NCBI GenBank assembly: GCA_946122785.1
Contig: CAMGYJ010000005.1
Span: 88,406,547-88,470,546, forward strand
Length of the DNA: 64,000 bases
DNA from: Linum tenue
Taxonomy: Eukaryota > Streptophyta > Magnoliopsida > Malpighiales > Linaceae
Direction of reading: 5' to 3'
A program made the position numbers and the translations under genes. A model generated the notes under the pieces. That model searched no databases. It saw only the letters and a list, made by a program, of their open reading frames with translations, and was not told where the DNA came from. Shown here piece by piece: positions 44,744 through 56,532 of this stretch. Every line of letters starts with the position of its first letter. Position 1 is the stretch's first letter.

Positions 44744-44814
44744 CCAGCCCGACACTTGTCCACCACACTTACTCGTGACGCAAGCAAAAACAAAACAGAA
44801 AACGGGAAAAGAAA

Positions 44815-45558
44815 ATGCCCAACCCCCGCCCTTCTCTCCTCATTCTAATGCTCTCCGCCGCAGCATCGGCCATCTCGGCGGAGGTGAACTTCACGGTCGT
44901 CAACAACGCAGCCGATACTATAGGAGGGAAGAGGTTTGAGCGGCGGATAGGAGCAGACTACAGTTGCCAAGCCATGTCCACGGCCACAAACTTCATATGG
45001 GACCTCCTCGAGCAAACCACGTCCTTGGGTTTCGGTACCAACACCACCACCAACACCACCACTAGCGAGCGGCGGGACTACAGCAACGTGACCCTCTACA
45101 TCGAGCCAATGGACGGGGCGGACGGCGTGTCGGCCTACGCGCTGGGGAACAGCCTCCACATCAGCGCCAACTACATCGGCAACTACACGGGGAACGTGAA
45201 GAAGGAGTTCACGGGCGTGCTATACCATGTGCTGGCGTACACGTGGACGTGGGACGGGGAAGGCGAGGCGCCACGTGGGCTGAGGTCCGGGATGGCCGAG
45301 TTCGTGCGACTCAAGGCCCACTATGCCCCGCGGATGGTCGGGGGATCCCCCGGGAGGACGGATTATTGGGACGAAGGGTACGGCGTCACGGCCATGTTCC
45401 TCGATTACTGCAACAACATTAAAGACGGCTTCGTGGCGCAGCTGAATGCAAACTTGAAGGAAGGCTACAGTCGAGGGTATTTTAGGGAGTTGCTTGGGAA
45501 GTCTGTGGATGTGTTGTGGCAGGATTACAAGTCCAAGTATCAGATGGATCGCCCATGA
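44815..45558 (+). CDS. Basic secretory protein (BSP) family, HExxH lost
   Basis: A 247-residue single-exon BSP-family protein (PF04450), paralogue of the gene at 24655. A signal peptide (LLILMLSAAASAISA) precedes EVNFTVVNNAADTIGGKRFE, the family's N-terminal signature. Later landmarks are ISANYIGNYTGNVKKEF, TWTWDGEGEAPRGLRSGMAEFV, YWDEGYGVTAMFLDYC and LLGKSVDVLWQDYKSKY. The site corresponding to HExxH reads HVLAY, then TWTW in place of HVWQW. The first His remains but the catalytic Glu and second His are missing, so peptidase activity is unlikely. An asparagine/threonine-rich insert (about residues 67-82, several NTT) offers N-glycosylation sites. ATG 44815 directly precedes the signal peptide and lies 72 bp from a TATA box. 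High GC in the exon against AT-rich flanks supports a genuine gene. Confidence 0.93.
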   Translation: MPNPRPSLLILMLSAAASAISAEVNFTVVNNAADTIGGKRFERRIGADYSCQAMSTATNFIWDLLEQTTSLGFGTNTTTNTTTSERRDYSNVTLYIEPMDGADGVSAYALGNSLHISANYIGNYTGNVKKEFTGVLYHVLAYTWTWDGEGEAPRGLRSGMAEFVRLKAHYAPRMVGGSPGRTDYWDEGYGVTAMFLDYCNNIKDGFVAQLNANLKEGYSRGYFRELLGKSVDVLWQDYKSKYQMDRP

Positions 45559-46039
45559 CTACCTACAATAGGCTCTTTAGAAAGAGCAAATGGGTGATTT
45601 TGTGGTTTCTCATGTGCGTGCGTGCGTGTGCTGCTTAAAGGTCTTACAAAGGGACAAGAAAATTCTAAGGCCCGGACCTTCCTAGTTGCTTTATTGATGT
45701 TCTACTTTCTTTCTGACTCCTTAATTAAGGCAATATTATTATTCATTCGTTTATTGATGGGGTTGTAATATGATACAAAATGGATTCCTTGTTTCTTTTT
45801 GTGTTTTCTGTTTCAATGTGAAATCGATGAAGCGGAAAATTAAAACCTACACATGTCGCGATAATCTTACGTTGTTTCCCGTGTAGAACGAATGAGGCTA
45901 CTCCACAAAGAATCATATATGGATTATTGGTTAATTCAGTATGTTTTGTATCTCGAATCTGTACGGTTGCGGTAGCAACAAATTCGCTAGCTAATGTATG
46001 TACACAAACTCGTATTAATTAGGGTGTGTGTTTATCTCT
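45559..46039. other. 3' flank of BSP gene 2, intergenic
   Basis: AT-rich DNA, with TGCGTGCGTGCGTGTG at about 45615. No gene recognised. Confidence 0.45.
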
Positions 46040-46190
46040 GGAAAATACCAAAATACCTTCATGTAATTCAATACTCCCCCTCAAACTGCTGTATGAAAAT
46101 GATGAATACCTAGCTTGAAAATCAATGTCTGAAATTGTTTGGTGCCTAATGTTTTAGTGAAATCATTGGCTACTTGTTGTGTAGCGTGAT
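46040..46190 (-). pseudogene. Copia RNase H tail and polypurine tract, fragment
   Basis: On the minus strand 46175-46083 reads VANDFTKTLGTKQFQTLIF then KLGIHHFHTAV and a stop, the C-terminus of copia RNase H (usually 'DxxTKxLxxxxFxxLxxKLG'). A polypurine tract, GAGGGGGAGT, follows at once. The rest of pol and the LTR are not recognisable. It is a different element from the copies at 15 and 58 kb. Confidence 0.7.
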
Positions 46191-46800
46191 TCTTGCAAGG
46201 AGAAATGTCGCCAGACTGCACTCATTCATTAACAAAATAAGAATTCGTCATGCACAGGTTTGGAGCATTAATGGAACATCAAGTTAGCTGCAATTTGGAG
46301 AGCATCTTAATTAACTTGTGCAATAAAGTGGAGTAGGACAAGCTTGTGATTCAGGCTCAACCCGAAGAAGAGCAGTAAGAAGAAGACAAGGTGGAGTTTG
46401 TAGTTTATAACATGGTCAACCAAGCCGCTCAACAAGGTGATGAGGAGATGACCATGGGATATTAATGACTCCACGACGGGAGGATATCAAGTTGAGAATT
46501 CGACATCCATCTGTAGGTGGCAAACCACTTTGACATCAAGACTGATCTTATCTCAATGATTCAAAATCACAATCCAATTCCATGACCTCGACAACGATGA
46601 AGGTGAGGGTCGAGCTCGAGAAAAGAATGCAATTTGATCTTTTCTTCTGGTCAATAAGATGGATGGAAAACCCTAATTCACCACGTGAAGAACAAGTGAA
46701 GATAACGAATAGAAATAGAAATGTGGAACGGGTAGAGAACGACATTCTGGATTATTAGATTTGGATTGGTTTCTGAATTGTGGGTTAAGCGATTTGTGGA
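46191..46800. other. Noncoding, unassigned; gypsy integration site at its end
   Basis: No gene recognised. The block ends in TGTGGAATAAT, whose last five bases are the target duplication of the following gypsy element. Confidence 0.45.
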
Positions 46801-46805
46801 ATAAT

Positions 46806-47257
46806 TGTTGGGGGTGTTCGAATAAGAGGGCCCAGATGAATGGGCGAAGCCCAGTAAGAAGGGCATGGTCTAAGCAGCCCAAGATAAGACGGAGCTTACT
46901 CGAGGCCCTGCGGTGGGGATGCTTGTTAGGCGCCTGGAGTGCACTTGAAAGATTATGAGCGCCCGAAGTGAGCGCCCGGGAGTCACCCGCATTAAATGCG
47001 GTGATGACGTGGAAACCCGTACATAGTGATCCAGGTAAGTGATGAACAGTTATAAATAGCAGGGTTGGTAAGCATTTACTCAATTCGGCTTCTCTCACTA
47101 AAATTGTGCTTACAAGCACTTCTCTCACTAAAAAAGATACTGACTTGAGCGTTGGAGGACTAACGGGCCACAAGGCCCACCTCTGTGAGTGCAGGCTCAT
47201 CCACGGAAGAGAGGGCGTGTACGGAAGAGGGGTAGGAGGATCAAGCGGGCTTCAACA
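46806..47257 (+). repeat. 5' LTR of the gypsy element
   Basis: 452 bp. It contains a TATA box (AGTTATAAATAGCAGG, about 47049) and a direct repeat GCACTTCTCTCACTA / GGCTTCTCTCACTA before and after 47100, the likely transcript start region. It differs from the 3' LTR by C/A, A/G and C/T substitutions only. Confidence 0.97.
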
Positions 47258-47277
47258 ATTGGCGCGCCAGGAAGGGG
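47258..47277 (+). other. Primer binding site of the gypsy element
   Basis: ATTGGCGCGCCAGGAAGGGG follows the LTR end CAACA directly. TGGCGC-type sites are usual for plant gypsy elements, primed by a tRNA 3' end. Confidence 0.75.
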
Positions 47278-47324
47278 CGAACACAACCGGACGGTAGGAC
47301 GAGAGGAAGGGGCGCCTGGTTTCA

Positions 47325-50300
47325 ATGGAAGAGGGTGGAAGTGAAGTTGAGGAGCAAGTCGTGGGGGAGGCGTCACAAGAGGCAGGAGGACAAACGCCTA
47401 GTAGGGAGGAGGATGAAGGAAGTGAAGGCCGGCATTTGAGTTCGGAAGGAGCCTCGGTGACTAAGAAGGAACTGTTCAAGATCATAGCCGATCAGGATGA
47501 GGCCATCGGGATGTTGAGAAGAGAGGTAGAAATGTTGAAAGAGGGTGCCCCTAGCCCTGGGACAAGGAAGAGAGAGCGTACGATGGAGGCTGAAGGTGAG
47601 TCCAGCTCGCTTAGGCGCCTTGCCAGCATGTGGCGCCTGGCTGACTACGGAGACTCCGAGGGAGAGAGGAATGTGTGGATGCAGGGGCGCCCACCTCGAC
47701 AGTTTGTGGTACGACAGCCGTTGGCCAGATGTGTGCTCATGGAGCCCGCCAGTACCAACATTCCACCACTTCCCACCTATGATGGTACGGCGGACCCTGA
47801 CGACCACCTTAACAGCTACTTCACAAAAATGCAGCTGTATAACAGTTCGGACGCGACCTTGTGCAAAGTGTTCCCGTCAACTTTCTCGGGCGTAGTACTA
47901 GATTGCTACCATCAGATCGAAGAGGGGCGCATCGAATGCTTTGAGCAATTTGCGGCGATGTTCTTGGCAAAGTTTGCAAGTAGAAAGAGGCGCACGCTGA
48001 CCGTAGGCTCCCTGTTCAAGATCAAGCAGAAGGAAGGGGAAACTTTGAGGGAGTTCTATGAGCGGTGGATCTCGGTGGCCATGGCTGTAAGAGACGTGCA
48101 ACCCCCGGTGCTCGGGGTCCTCCTTGAGGAGTGCACCACGAGTGAGGAGCTTTGTCGGGCGCTAGCTAAGAGGGATGTAGTGTCTACGGAAGATTTGGAT
48201 CGAAGGGTACAAAAAGTTATAGTGTTGGAGGAGGCGCTAGCAGCAAGACGGGCCGATAGGCGCCGCCCAAAGGGTGAAGAAGGAGATGGGGCACGGAGGC
48301 AGGCGCCCGAGTCCAGGCCTTTCTATGGAGGTACATCAGTCATGGCGGTGAGGAGGAATGATCAGGGGCGCCCGACGCCCAGAGTGAACCAATTCACGAA
48401 GCTCAACGACTCGCCGAAGAACGTGTTGCAATATGTGAAGGATAAAGGGTACCACGTGAGATGGCCGGGGCCTATGAGGGGGCAACCCAACCCACAGAAT
48501 TTGGATCGATTTTGTGACTTCCATCGGGAGCGGGGGCATAATACGGTCGATTGTTACCAACTGAAGACTGAGTTGCAAGGGTTGGTGGACAGGGGCATGC
48601 TCAATGAGTTCATCAAAAAACCGGAAGAGAAGGTGCATAGGGCATATGTAGCCCGAGCGGAACCCAAGGAGGATCTCCCCCCGCCTCCATTCGAGCTGGA
48701 TCAAGAGAAGGCGCCTGAGAGGGTGAGGCTTACGGTGGACGCAATTACGGGCCCCATGGATTTGAGAGATAAGTTGGAAGCTAGCAGGCGCCTGAGAGCG
48801 GCATCGGTTGATCGGCAAGAGGGAGTGTGCATTAGCTTCAACCAGGTGCCCGACGAAGCCTATGGGGTGCCTTCCTTAGAGGCGCTGGAAATTCAAGGGA
48901 TAGTGGCTGGGTGCACGGTGAAGAGGATGCTCGTAGATACGGGGAGCTCCATGGACGTGCTGTTCAAAGATACGGTAACACGCATGCATTTGTCTCCTGA
49001 CTTGATACGACCGTCGGACTCAATGCTAGTAGGATTCTCGGGGGCGCCGGCAAAGGTCATTGGGCGCGTGCGCCTCCCTGTTACTTTGGGTGATGAAGAA
49101 CAGCGGGTAACACATGCTATTGATTTTGGAATTGTGGACTGCCCATCTCCCTACAACGCAATACTCGGCAGGCCCCTTTTGGCTTTGTTCAATGGGGTAG
49201 CGTCCACTTGTCATCAGACGTTGAAGTTCATAGAGCCGAAGGGAGTAGGCATTGCAAGGGGAAGAGGCGCCCCGATTTATACTATGCTAAAGAGCGTGCG
49301 GCCGCGTAAAATTCAAAGGGTGAATGTGGTTACTACCGAGGAGGCGCCCAGGGCGGAGGCGGCCGATGAAGAATTGCTAATCCCATTGGATGAGGGACGG
49401 CCGGAAAGGCAAATCAGGATTTCGGTACAGGCGCCTTCCGAAATGGTGGAGAAGTTGGTCGCTTTGTTGAGGGAGTTCGCCGAGTTGTTCGCGTGGAGTG
49501 CCAAGGAAATGCCCGGGGTGGCGCCTGAAACGGCTGTGCATAGGTTGGCGGTAGAGGAGGGCAGGAAGCCGGTTCAGCAGAAGAGAAGGAATCTTGCTCA
49601 GGAAAAGGAGGCTATGCTTAGGGTGGAGGTGGATAAGCTCCTAGACGCTGGGTTTGTTGAAGAGGCAGCTTATGTTACGTGGTTATCCAATGTGGTGTTT
49701 GTCCCCAAGCCGGCGGGAGACTGGAGGATGTGTGTGGATTTCACAAGTCTCAACAAGGCGTGCCCAACGGACGCATACCCGATGCCCCGCATCGACCTGT
49801 TAGTGGACGCCACGGCTTATCACGAGATGCTTAGTTTCCTCGACATGTTTTCCGGGTACCATCAGATCCCCATGGCTGAAGAAGATCGGTTGAAGACGGC
49901 ATTCATGACGCCCTTTGGGAACTTTTGCTATAGGGTCATGGCATTTGGACTAAAGAACGCAGGCGCCACGTATCAACGCATGGTGAATACGGTCTTCCAA
50001 CGACAGATCGGGCGGAACGTGGAGGCGTATGTTGACGATTTGATAGTCAAGAGCCACAAGCAGGGGGATCACCTGGGTGATTTGAGGGAGACCTTTGAAA
50101 CCATGCGCCTTCACAACCTTCGGCTCAACCCCCTAAAATGCGTCTTTGGAGCAGAAGCAGGTAAGTTTTTGGGCTTCATGATCACTAAGAGGGGGATTGA
50201 GGCAAACCCGAAGCAAGTAGAGGCCATCAGCAGACTCGCACCGCCAAGGACGCCTAAAGAAGTACAAGGCTTAGCGGGGAGACTTGCAGCTCTGGGGCGC

Positions 50301-52583
50301 TTCATACCAAGGTCGGCCGATAAGGCGGCCCCCTTCTTCAGGGTCCTCAAGAAGGCGGTCCGCTTCCAATGGGATGAGGCGTGTAGCGAGGCGTTCGAAG
50401 AGCTGAAGCGCCTATTGGCGGCGCCCACGGTCATGACGGCGCCCAAAGCAGGGGAGGTCCTTTATTTATACATTGCGGTCTCGGACGTGGCGGTTAGCGC
50501 GGTACTGGTATCAAGAGAGGCGCCTACGGGAGAAGAGAGGCCGGTGTACTATGTGAGTAAGACAATGGGCCCGCATGAAAGACGATATGCACCTATCGAA
50601 AAGGCTGCATTGGCAGTCGTGACCGCCGCTACCAAGCTACGCCCATATTTCCAGGCGCATACTATCGACGTGCTCACTAATTTGCCTCTCAAAGCTACCT
50701 TGGGCTCCATGGATGTGGCTGGGCACCTTGTTAAGTGGGCCGTGCAGTTGAGCGAGTTTGACATTAGATACGCGCCCCGACCTGCCATCAAAGCTCAGGT
50801 GATTGCCGATTTTGTGGCGGAGGGAATAGTGGAGACTGAAGGGGTCGATCAGGAGACGTGGCAAGTTCAAGTGGACGGAGCGGCGAGCCGCATGGGCGCC
50901 GGGGCAGGAATAGTAATTATTAGCCCAAACGGGGTCATGCATGAGATTGCTCTGCGGTTTTCGAAACTTAAAACCAACAACGCAGCCGAGTATGCAGCGG
51001 TTGTGGCGGGGCTCCGCATGGCACGAGAATTGGGCGCCCAACATGTTAGTGTTAAGTCTGATTCAGCCCTTGTGGTCAACCAGCTCAATGGAGCGTTTGA
51101 CGTGAAAGAGGAGGCCTTAGAAGCCTATGTCCAGGCAGTCAGAAGAGAGGGCGCCTGGTTCAGAGAGCTGGACTTCGTGCACATCCCAAGAGAAGAAAAC
51201 GCCCATGCAGATGCACTGTCAAAGTTGGCCACGGCTTTAGACTTCGCTGAGGACAGGAAGGTTATCGTCACAAAGGAGGTTCCACAAGAGTATGTGGTAG
51301 CAACCGTGGGGGATTCTATGGAAACTGACGGTTGGATGGCGCCCATCCTGGCATACCTTGCCGCTGGTACATCCCGGAGGACCCAAAGGAGGCTTGGAGG
51401 CTTAGGCGCAAGGCTGCGCGGTGCTCCATAATCGAGGGGCGCCTGTACAAGAGATCCCATTCAGGAGCATATTTGAGGTGTTTAAGCAAGGAAGAAGGTC
51501 AGGCGGCACTGGAAGAAGTCCACAGTGGTACTTGTGGAATGCATGCCGGCGCTCGCAGTTTGGAGAAAACGTTGCTTCGTCAGGGGTACTATTGGCCAAC
51601 AATGCGAAAGGATGCCAAGGCCCACACGGGCGCCTGTCACCAATGTCAGATCCATGCTAACGACATTCATATACCTGCTGCCCCAATGCAGGGTAACACG
51701 GGCGCCTGGCCTTTTGCTCAGTGGGGTATGGACCTTCTAGGTCCTTTTCCAAAGGCACCCGGACAGTTGAAGTATTTGATCGTTGCCATTGACTACTTTT
51801 CGAAATGGGTGGAGGCCGAGCCCTTGGCGACCATTACAGAAGCACAAGTGCGCAAGTTTACAAGAAAGAACATTTTCACTCGCTTTGGGTTGCCGGAGTC
51901 TACTGTAACCGATCATGGCAAGCAATTCGATTGCAAACAGTTCGTCGAATTTTGCGATGCGCATGGGGTGGTCCTGAGGTTCTCATCTGTAGCATACCCA
52001 CAAGCTAATGGGCAAGCTGAGGCGGCTAACAAGTGCATCCTACACGGGTTGCACACTAGGCTCCTTGGTGCCAAAGGGCGTTGGGCGGAAGAGTTGCGTT
52101 CTCTGGGCTCACCGAACGACGTTCAAAGTGGCCACTGGTGAGACGCCCTTCGCGCTGACATATGGAAGCGAGGCGGTGATTCCTGTCGAGGTCAATATCC
52201 TGAGTTACCGGGTGGCGCACTATGAACCAGGCCGAAATGAGGAAGAAAGGGTTGCTGAGTTGGACCTCTCCGATGAGCGTCATGAGGTGGCATCCGTGCG
52301 CCTGGAGGAGATGAAGAGACAGGTGGCTCGATACTACAATAGAAGGATGCGCCCTCATGGTATCTCCACAGGTGCCTTGGTTCTCAAGAGAGATTTCAGG
52401 CCTTGTGCGCAGGAAGGAAAGCTAGCTCCCAAGTGGAAGGGGCCATATCGGGTGAAGGAAGTCATCGGGGCGGCCACGTTTAAGTTGGAACATCTGGATG
52501 GAAGGCCGGTGAAGAGAACATGGAATGCGCAGAACTTACGAGTGTATTGCGCTCAACCGGGGGGCCAGGAGGCTGCACTTTGA
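47325..52583 (+). pseudogene. Gypsy gag-pol: gag, protease, RT, RNase H, second RNase H, integrase; two frameshifts
   Basis: The first frame is open for 1368 codons. Gag core lies around residues 180-270 (LDCYHQIEEGRIECFEQF, EGETLREFYERW), a zinc knuckle-like CDFHRERGHNTVDCYQL near 397 and protease MLVDTGSSMDVLF near 534. Reverse transcriptase contains VDFTSLNKACPTDAYPMPRI, FLDMFSGYHQIPM and AYVDDLIVKS (about 800-905), followed by the first RNase H. An archaeal-like second RNase H has VQVDGAASRMGAGAGIVI, NNAAEYAAVVAGL and ENAHADALSKL (about 1178-1305). A frameshift near 51375 moves the integrase to another frame: zinc-binding H...H...CHQC, then GMDLLGPFP, STVTDHGKQF and ANGQAEAANK, the complete D, D, E triad. 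A second frameshift near 52095-52110 precedes YGSEAVIPVEV and the GPYRVKEVI tail. With LTRs this young, the shifts are probably recent replication or assembly errors. Confidence 0.93.
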
Positions 52584-53300
52584 AAGACCACGAGAAAACA
52601 TCTGTGGGAGTTAGTTCGTAGTACCGTAGGTGTGTGCGTGTAATCAAAGCGCTTGTTGTGTTCAGCGCCTCGTATCGTGTAACCAAAGCGCCCATCGTTT
52701 TAAGCGCCCCTGTTTGTGTTAATGAAAAGGCCTCTTGTGAGTTCATGGAGGGATGGTGAACACGTTCCCAAGTGACAAATAATGCGCCCAAGTAAGTAAC
52801 GCGCCCAAAGAAAGAAAGTAAAAGCGCCCGAAAAATATGCGCCCACATCTATAAAGCGCCCGTAAATATGCGCCCGAATCACAAAAGGACACGGGAAGTG
52901 AAAGCGCCCATAAATTATGCGCCCAAATTGTCAAAGAATACGAGAATCGAAAGCGCCCGTAAAATTGCGCCCAGGTAGGTAAAGCGCCCCAATTCGATAA
53001 TGCGCCCAAAGGAAAAGTTGAACGTTGCATAGTTGTGCAAGCAGTGCGCCTATATAAGGCAATCAAGCGATATATAACACAATCAAATTAAGGCGCCCAA
53101 AGAAAGGTAATGTCTAGACAAGCGCAAGCAAATTAGGCGCCCAGGTGGCTACATAAGTTGACAAAGCATGGAAAGAAGCACGCCCGAACAAGTGGTGCAA
53201 AACGACAAAGCAAACACCCGAATAACAGGCGCCCAAGTTTATGAAAAAGGAAATAACACCCACAACCATGGTCCATAGTACACAAGTAGAGGCACGCCTA
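52584..53300 (+). repeat. Gypsy 3' spacer saturated with GCGCCC motifs
   Basis: Between the pol stop and the antisense gene, GCGCCC(A/G)AA-like phrases recur about every 20-30 bp (for example 52799, 52825, 52854, 52870, 52904, 52920, 52952, 52967, 52984). No protein is encoded on the plus strand. Confidence 0.75.
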
Positions 53301-53302
53301 AA

Positions 53303-55795
53303 CTACTCTGCCTCTGACGACACATCTCCCATCGAAGATTCGCTCTCCTGGGGTGAAGGCGCCTCTTCATCTCCCTCGGGCGCTGCGCCATCCTCGGCCT
53401 CTTCTTGCTCGTTCTGCATTTCCTCAATCACAAAGTTTACAAGATCGGGGAAGTCAACAGCGACGTCGGGGTACTCCTGATCGAGCTTCCTCATGGCAAG
53501 CACCAAGCTATCCAGCGACGCTTTAGCAATCAGGTCCTGCCCTGCTTCTGAACTGGGGAAGTTCTTGAGAGACGCCTTGAGGGCCCTTTTCTCCTCTCGT
53601 GCACTCCTCAAGGCCTTCTTATAATCTCTTCGGCGGTAGGCGGCCGCCTTCAAATCATCCTGGCAGGAGCTTTTTTCCTCCTTCAAAGCAGCCAGCTCCT
53701 TGTCACGGGCGCCTAACTCTTGTGTCAGCGCCTCTTTCTCAGCAGTCAAGGCGCTCAGCTTCAGGTTGAATTCTTGGCGCTCCTCCGCCATGCGGGTGCA
53801 AAGTCGACGTCCCGCTGGCGGCGCTCCTCTTCCAGGGTGCTTTGAAGAGTAGATATTTGTTTGGCCGCCTCCAATTGGGCCTCCTCACATTCCTTGATAA
53901 GTTGCTCGCGGCGGGTGGTCGCCGTCTCCAGATTATCTTTCATGGAAGATAGAAACGCCCTTGCTTCGCGGCACTCCTCAACCGCAACATCTGTCTTACG
54001 GGCGCCTGCCTCGGCGAGAAGAAGCATCTGCAATAGTAAGGCGCCCACAGTAATAGAGTAACAATGGTCAAAAGAGAGGCTCCCGCAGTAACAACAAAAA
54101 GAAGGCGCCTATGGTTAAAGATTGCATCAACGAAACATCAAGAGTAGGAGTGTGGGAAAATGCACCTTGGCGCCCATGCGAGCCACTTCATCCCAAGGGT
54201 GATCCTCCGAAATCTCAGAAGGCACCTGCAGTAATTTTGAGGCTGAGAGGGCCAGGCCCATGGCGCATCCGCGATACACAGCCGCTCGCGGAGAGCACGA
54301 CAAGGCAATACGTTCCATTTCGGTGCGCCGCGGTTGAATCATAGGCGGCTTCCCATCAGGCCCCAGCAAACGCCCGGCCGATATAGTAAACCGACGAGGT
54401 TGGGCGCCTCCTTTGCCCTGAGCTCCTGCATCAGGCGCCTCCGCAAGACGGGGTTGCTTACCTTTTTTGACCAAGTGGGCGCCTGCCCTTTTCCCGCGAG
54501 ATAGCAAGGGCATGTCGTCTTCGGACTCCTCTTGTTCGTCGGTGCCATCAGCTACAAGTACATCTTCAGGCGCCTCCACCTCCGATGGCGTGGACGCCAC
54601 ACTTGAGGTCTTGGCGGGCCTCTCTTTAGGCGCCTGATCTGCTTCCTTGGCCGTAGGGGCGCCTGTCGGTTGGTGAGTCGAAACAGATGCTGGAGATGTT
54701 TGAGCATGGGTAGCGGCGGCAGCGAGGGGCACTTCTTGTGTCATCTTCGCGTACCGGCCCTGTATCAAGGAAGCAATGCGCGCGAAGTTGGTACCTGCAA
54801 ACAAATCACAAAACCATTAGTACAGGCGCCTAACACACCATCTCGATAGTATTCGTCTAAGACGGGCTCGCGGGCACTAGTGGGGCGCAAATCAACGGGA
54901 GACGCGCTTATGAGCGCGGCGCCTTCCTTTTCCTCTTGACTAAGTCTGACAGGAGCGTTAAAACGCCTCTCATCTCCAAGCTCCCAATCCGTTCTGAAGG
55001 CACCACCACTCTCAAAAAAGAAGTCCCTATGCGCCTTCATGAAGAAAAAGCCAGTAAACCAAGAGCGACCCAACTTGGGACACCGTTTCACAAATTGCGA
55101 CGCTTCAAAGTCAGGCAGTTGTCTCGTGGTACCACGGTGAAGAAATGACGGAACAGGTTGAATGTAGGGCGCACGTTGTGAGTCCGACACTTCAACTTGA
55201 ACAGCACCACTATCAGCATCACTGAGGGGGATAGGCGCCCAATAGTACATCCACAGAGATCTAAAATCCCCTCCAAGATAGGATCAATAGGAAAACGGAG
55301 CCCAAACCGAAAATACTTTTGATAGATGCCCAACCACTTAGGTCCACAAAGCCCGACCCTAGCAATAGGAGAGGGAGGCGCATAGGTCCACGTGCGTGGG
55401 AGCTTGAGCCCTGCAATAAGGCTGCGCATCCAAGGCTCCGAAATAGTGGAGTTGTGTATAGGCCCTGCCACGTTCGTAGGAAGGCAAGTCATTTCACAGG
55501 GCGCGTACTCGGGTGGCCAAGTGTTCTCCCACCACGTCACCTTGTATGACTCATCCGCCGGCACGGTATAGTCTGACGTAGGCGCAGGCATGGTAGACAA
55601 CGAAGGCGCCCCCGCTAAACAATTCAAGTAGGCGCACATAATCGGGGGTAGGTGAGCGGCGCCTCTAGCGATTCAAAAAAAATAAAAAAAATTAGTGTTG
55701 GGGGGTTTCGTACCACGTTTGGACGGGGCGCCTTGACTTTTCGATGAACCCTCGCCGGCGGCGGCGGCGGCATCAGCAGCGGGGGAGTTCGACAT
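53303..55795 (-). pseudogene. Antisense coding region of the gypsy element (Transposase_28-like), broken
   Basis: Read on the minus strand. A possible first exon, MSNSPAADAAAAAGEG to SKR (55795-55714), is followed by what could be a very short, roughly 50-bp intron. Then comes the segment from MPAPTSDYTVPADESYK (about 55590). GLRFPIDPILEGILDLCG, LSPSVMLIVVLFKLKC and VRPTFNLFRHFF match the 'putative gypsy type transposon' domain (PF04195), found in plant Tat elements. After a frameshift near 55130 the reading continues with LPDFEASQFVKRC and GRSWFTGFFFMKAHRDFFF. A disordered linker follows (54800-54130, ESEDDMPLLSRGKRAGAHL). Coiled-coil segments (54048-53303, EALTQELGARDKELAALKEE) end in an acidic tail. 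The product's role is not known. Antisense ORFs at this place are a described Tat/Grande feature. Confidence 0.75.
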
Positions 55796-56532
55796 TCCTT
55801 CGTTGTAAGAGAAGCACGCACAGAGCGTAGAGAGAGAAAGCACGGCAAGAAAAGGGGGGAGGCTAGAGTGAGAAGGAGAATAGAGCGAATGAGGGTTGTA
55901 TAGGGGAAATCGTTCTCCTTTAAAGAGAGAAAAGTTAGCGCCTCGATATTCGTGCCTCCCGCCACGTGGCCGATCATAATCGCACGATCGAAAATTCCAA
56001 TCGGCGATTGTGAGGGGGGCAGCGAGGGGCGGCACCAAGGCGCCTTCAGCGGTATACAGAGAAGATGGAACAGAGGCGCCTAGAGAGATAATAAAAGGGG
56101 CAATGGCAATTGGGGGCGGATTCAAACGCCTAATAAGGAGGAACGAGGCGACTGTAATGCGCTCAGGTAGTACAAATAATTAGGCGAGGCGCCTCAGGTA
56201 GTACAAATAATTAGGCGAGGCGCCTCGGAGAGAGAGGAGCGGCCAAGGCGCCCGGAGGATCTCGAAATTTTAACGGAATCGAAAATAAAGGGGAGGTATG
56301 ATTTTCCGAGAAAAGCGAGTTCCAGGGCGCCTTTGGTACGTGGGGGCGCCGGTGTATATCGGTTGGAGGGGGACGTCCGTTTTAAAGAGCGGGCTTGAGG
56401 CGCCGGTTGAAGCGAGTTAGTAAATGGGGGGCAAGCGGCTGACACGGTAGGGAAGGTAATTAGAGGGAATTAGGAGCCTTGTAGTTAGGCGCTCAAGGTA
56501 TCCAGAGCTTGAGCACCTAACTGGGGGGCAAT
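55796..56532 (+). other. Gypsy 3' noncoding region and polypurine tract
   Basis: Leader of the antisense gene and spacer before the 3' LTR. It has an exact 30-bp-scale direct repeat around AGGTAGTACAAATAATTAGGCGAGGCGCCTC (about 56164 and 56194) and dense GGCGCC sites. CTGGGGGGCAAT just before 56533 is the polypurine tract. Confidence 0.75.
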
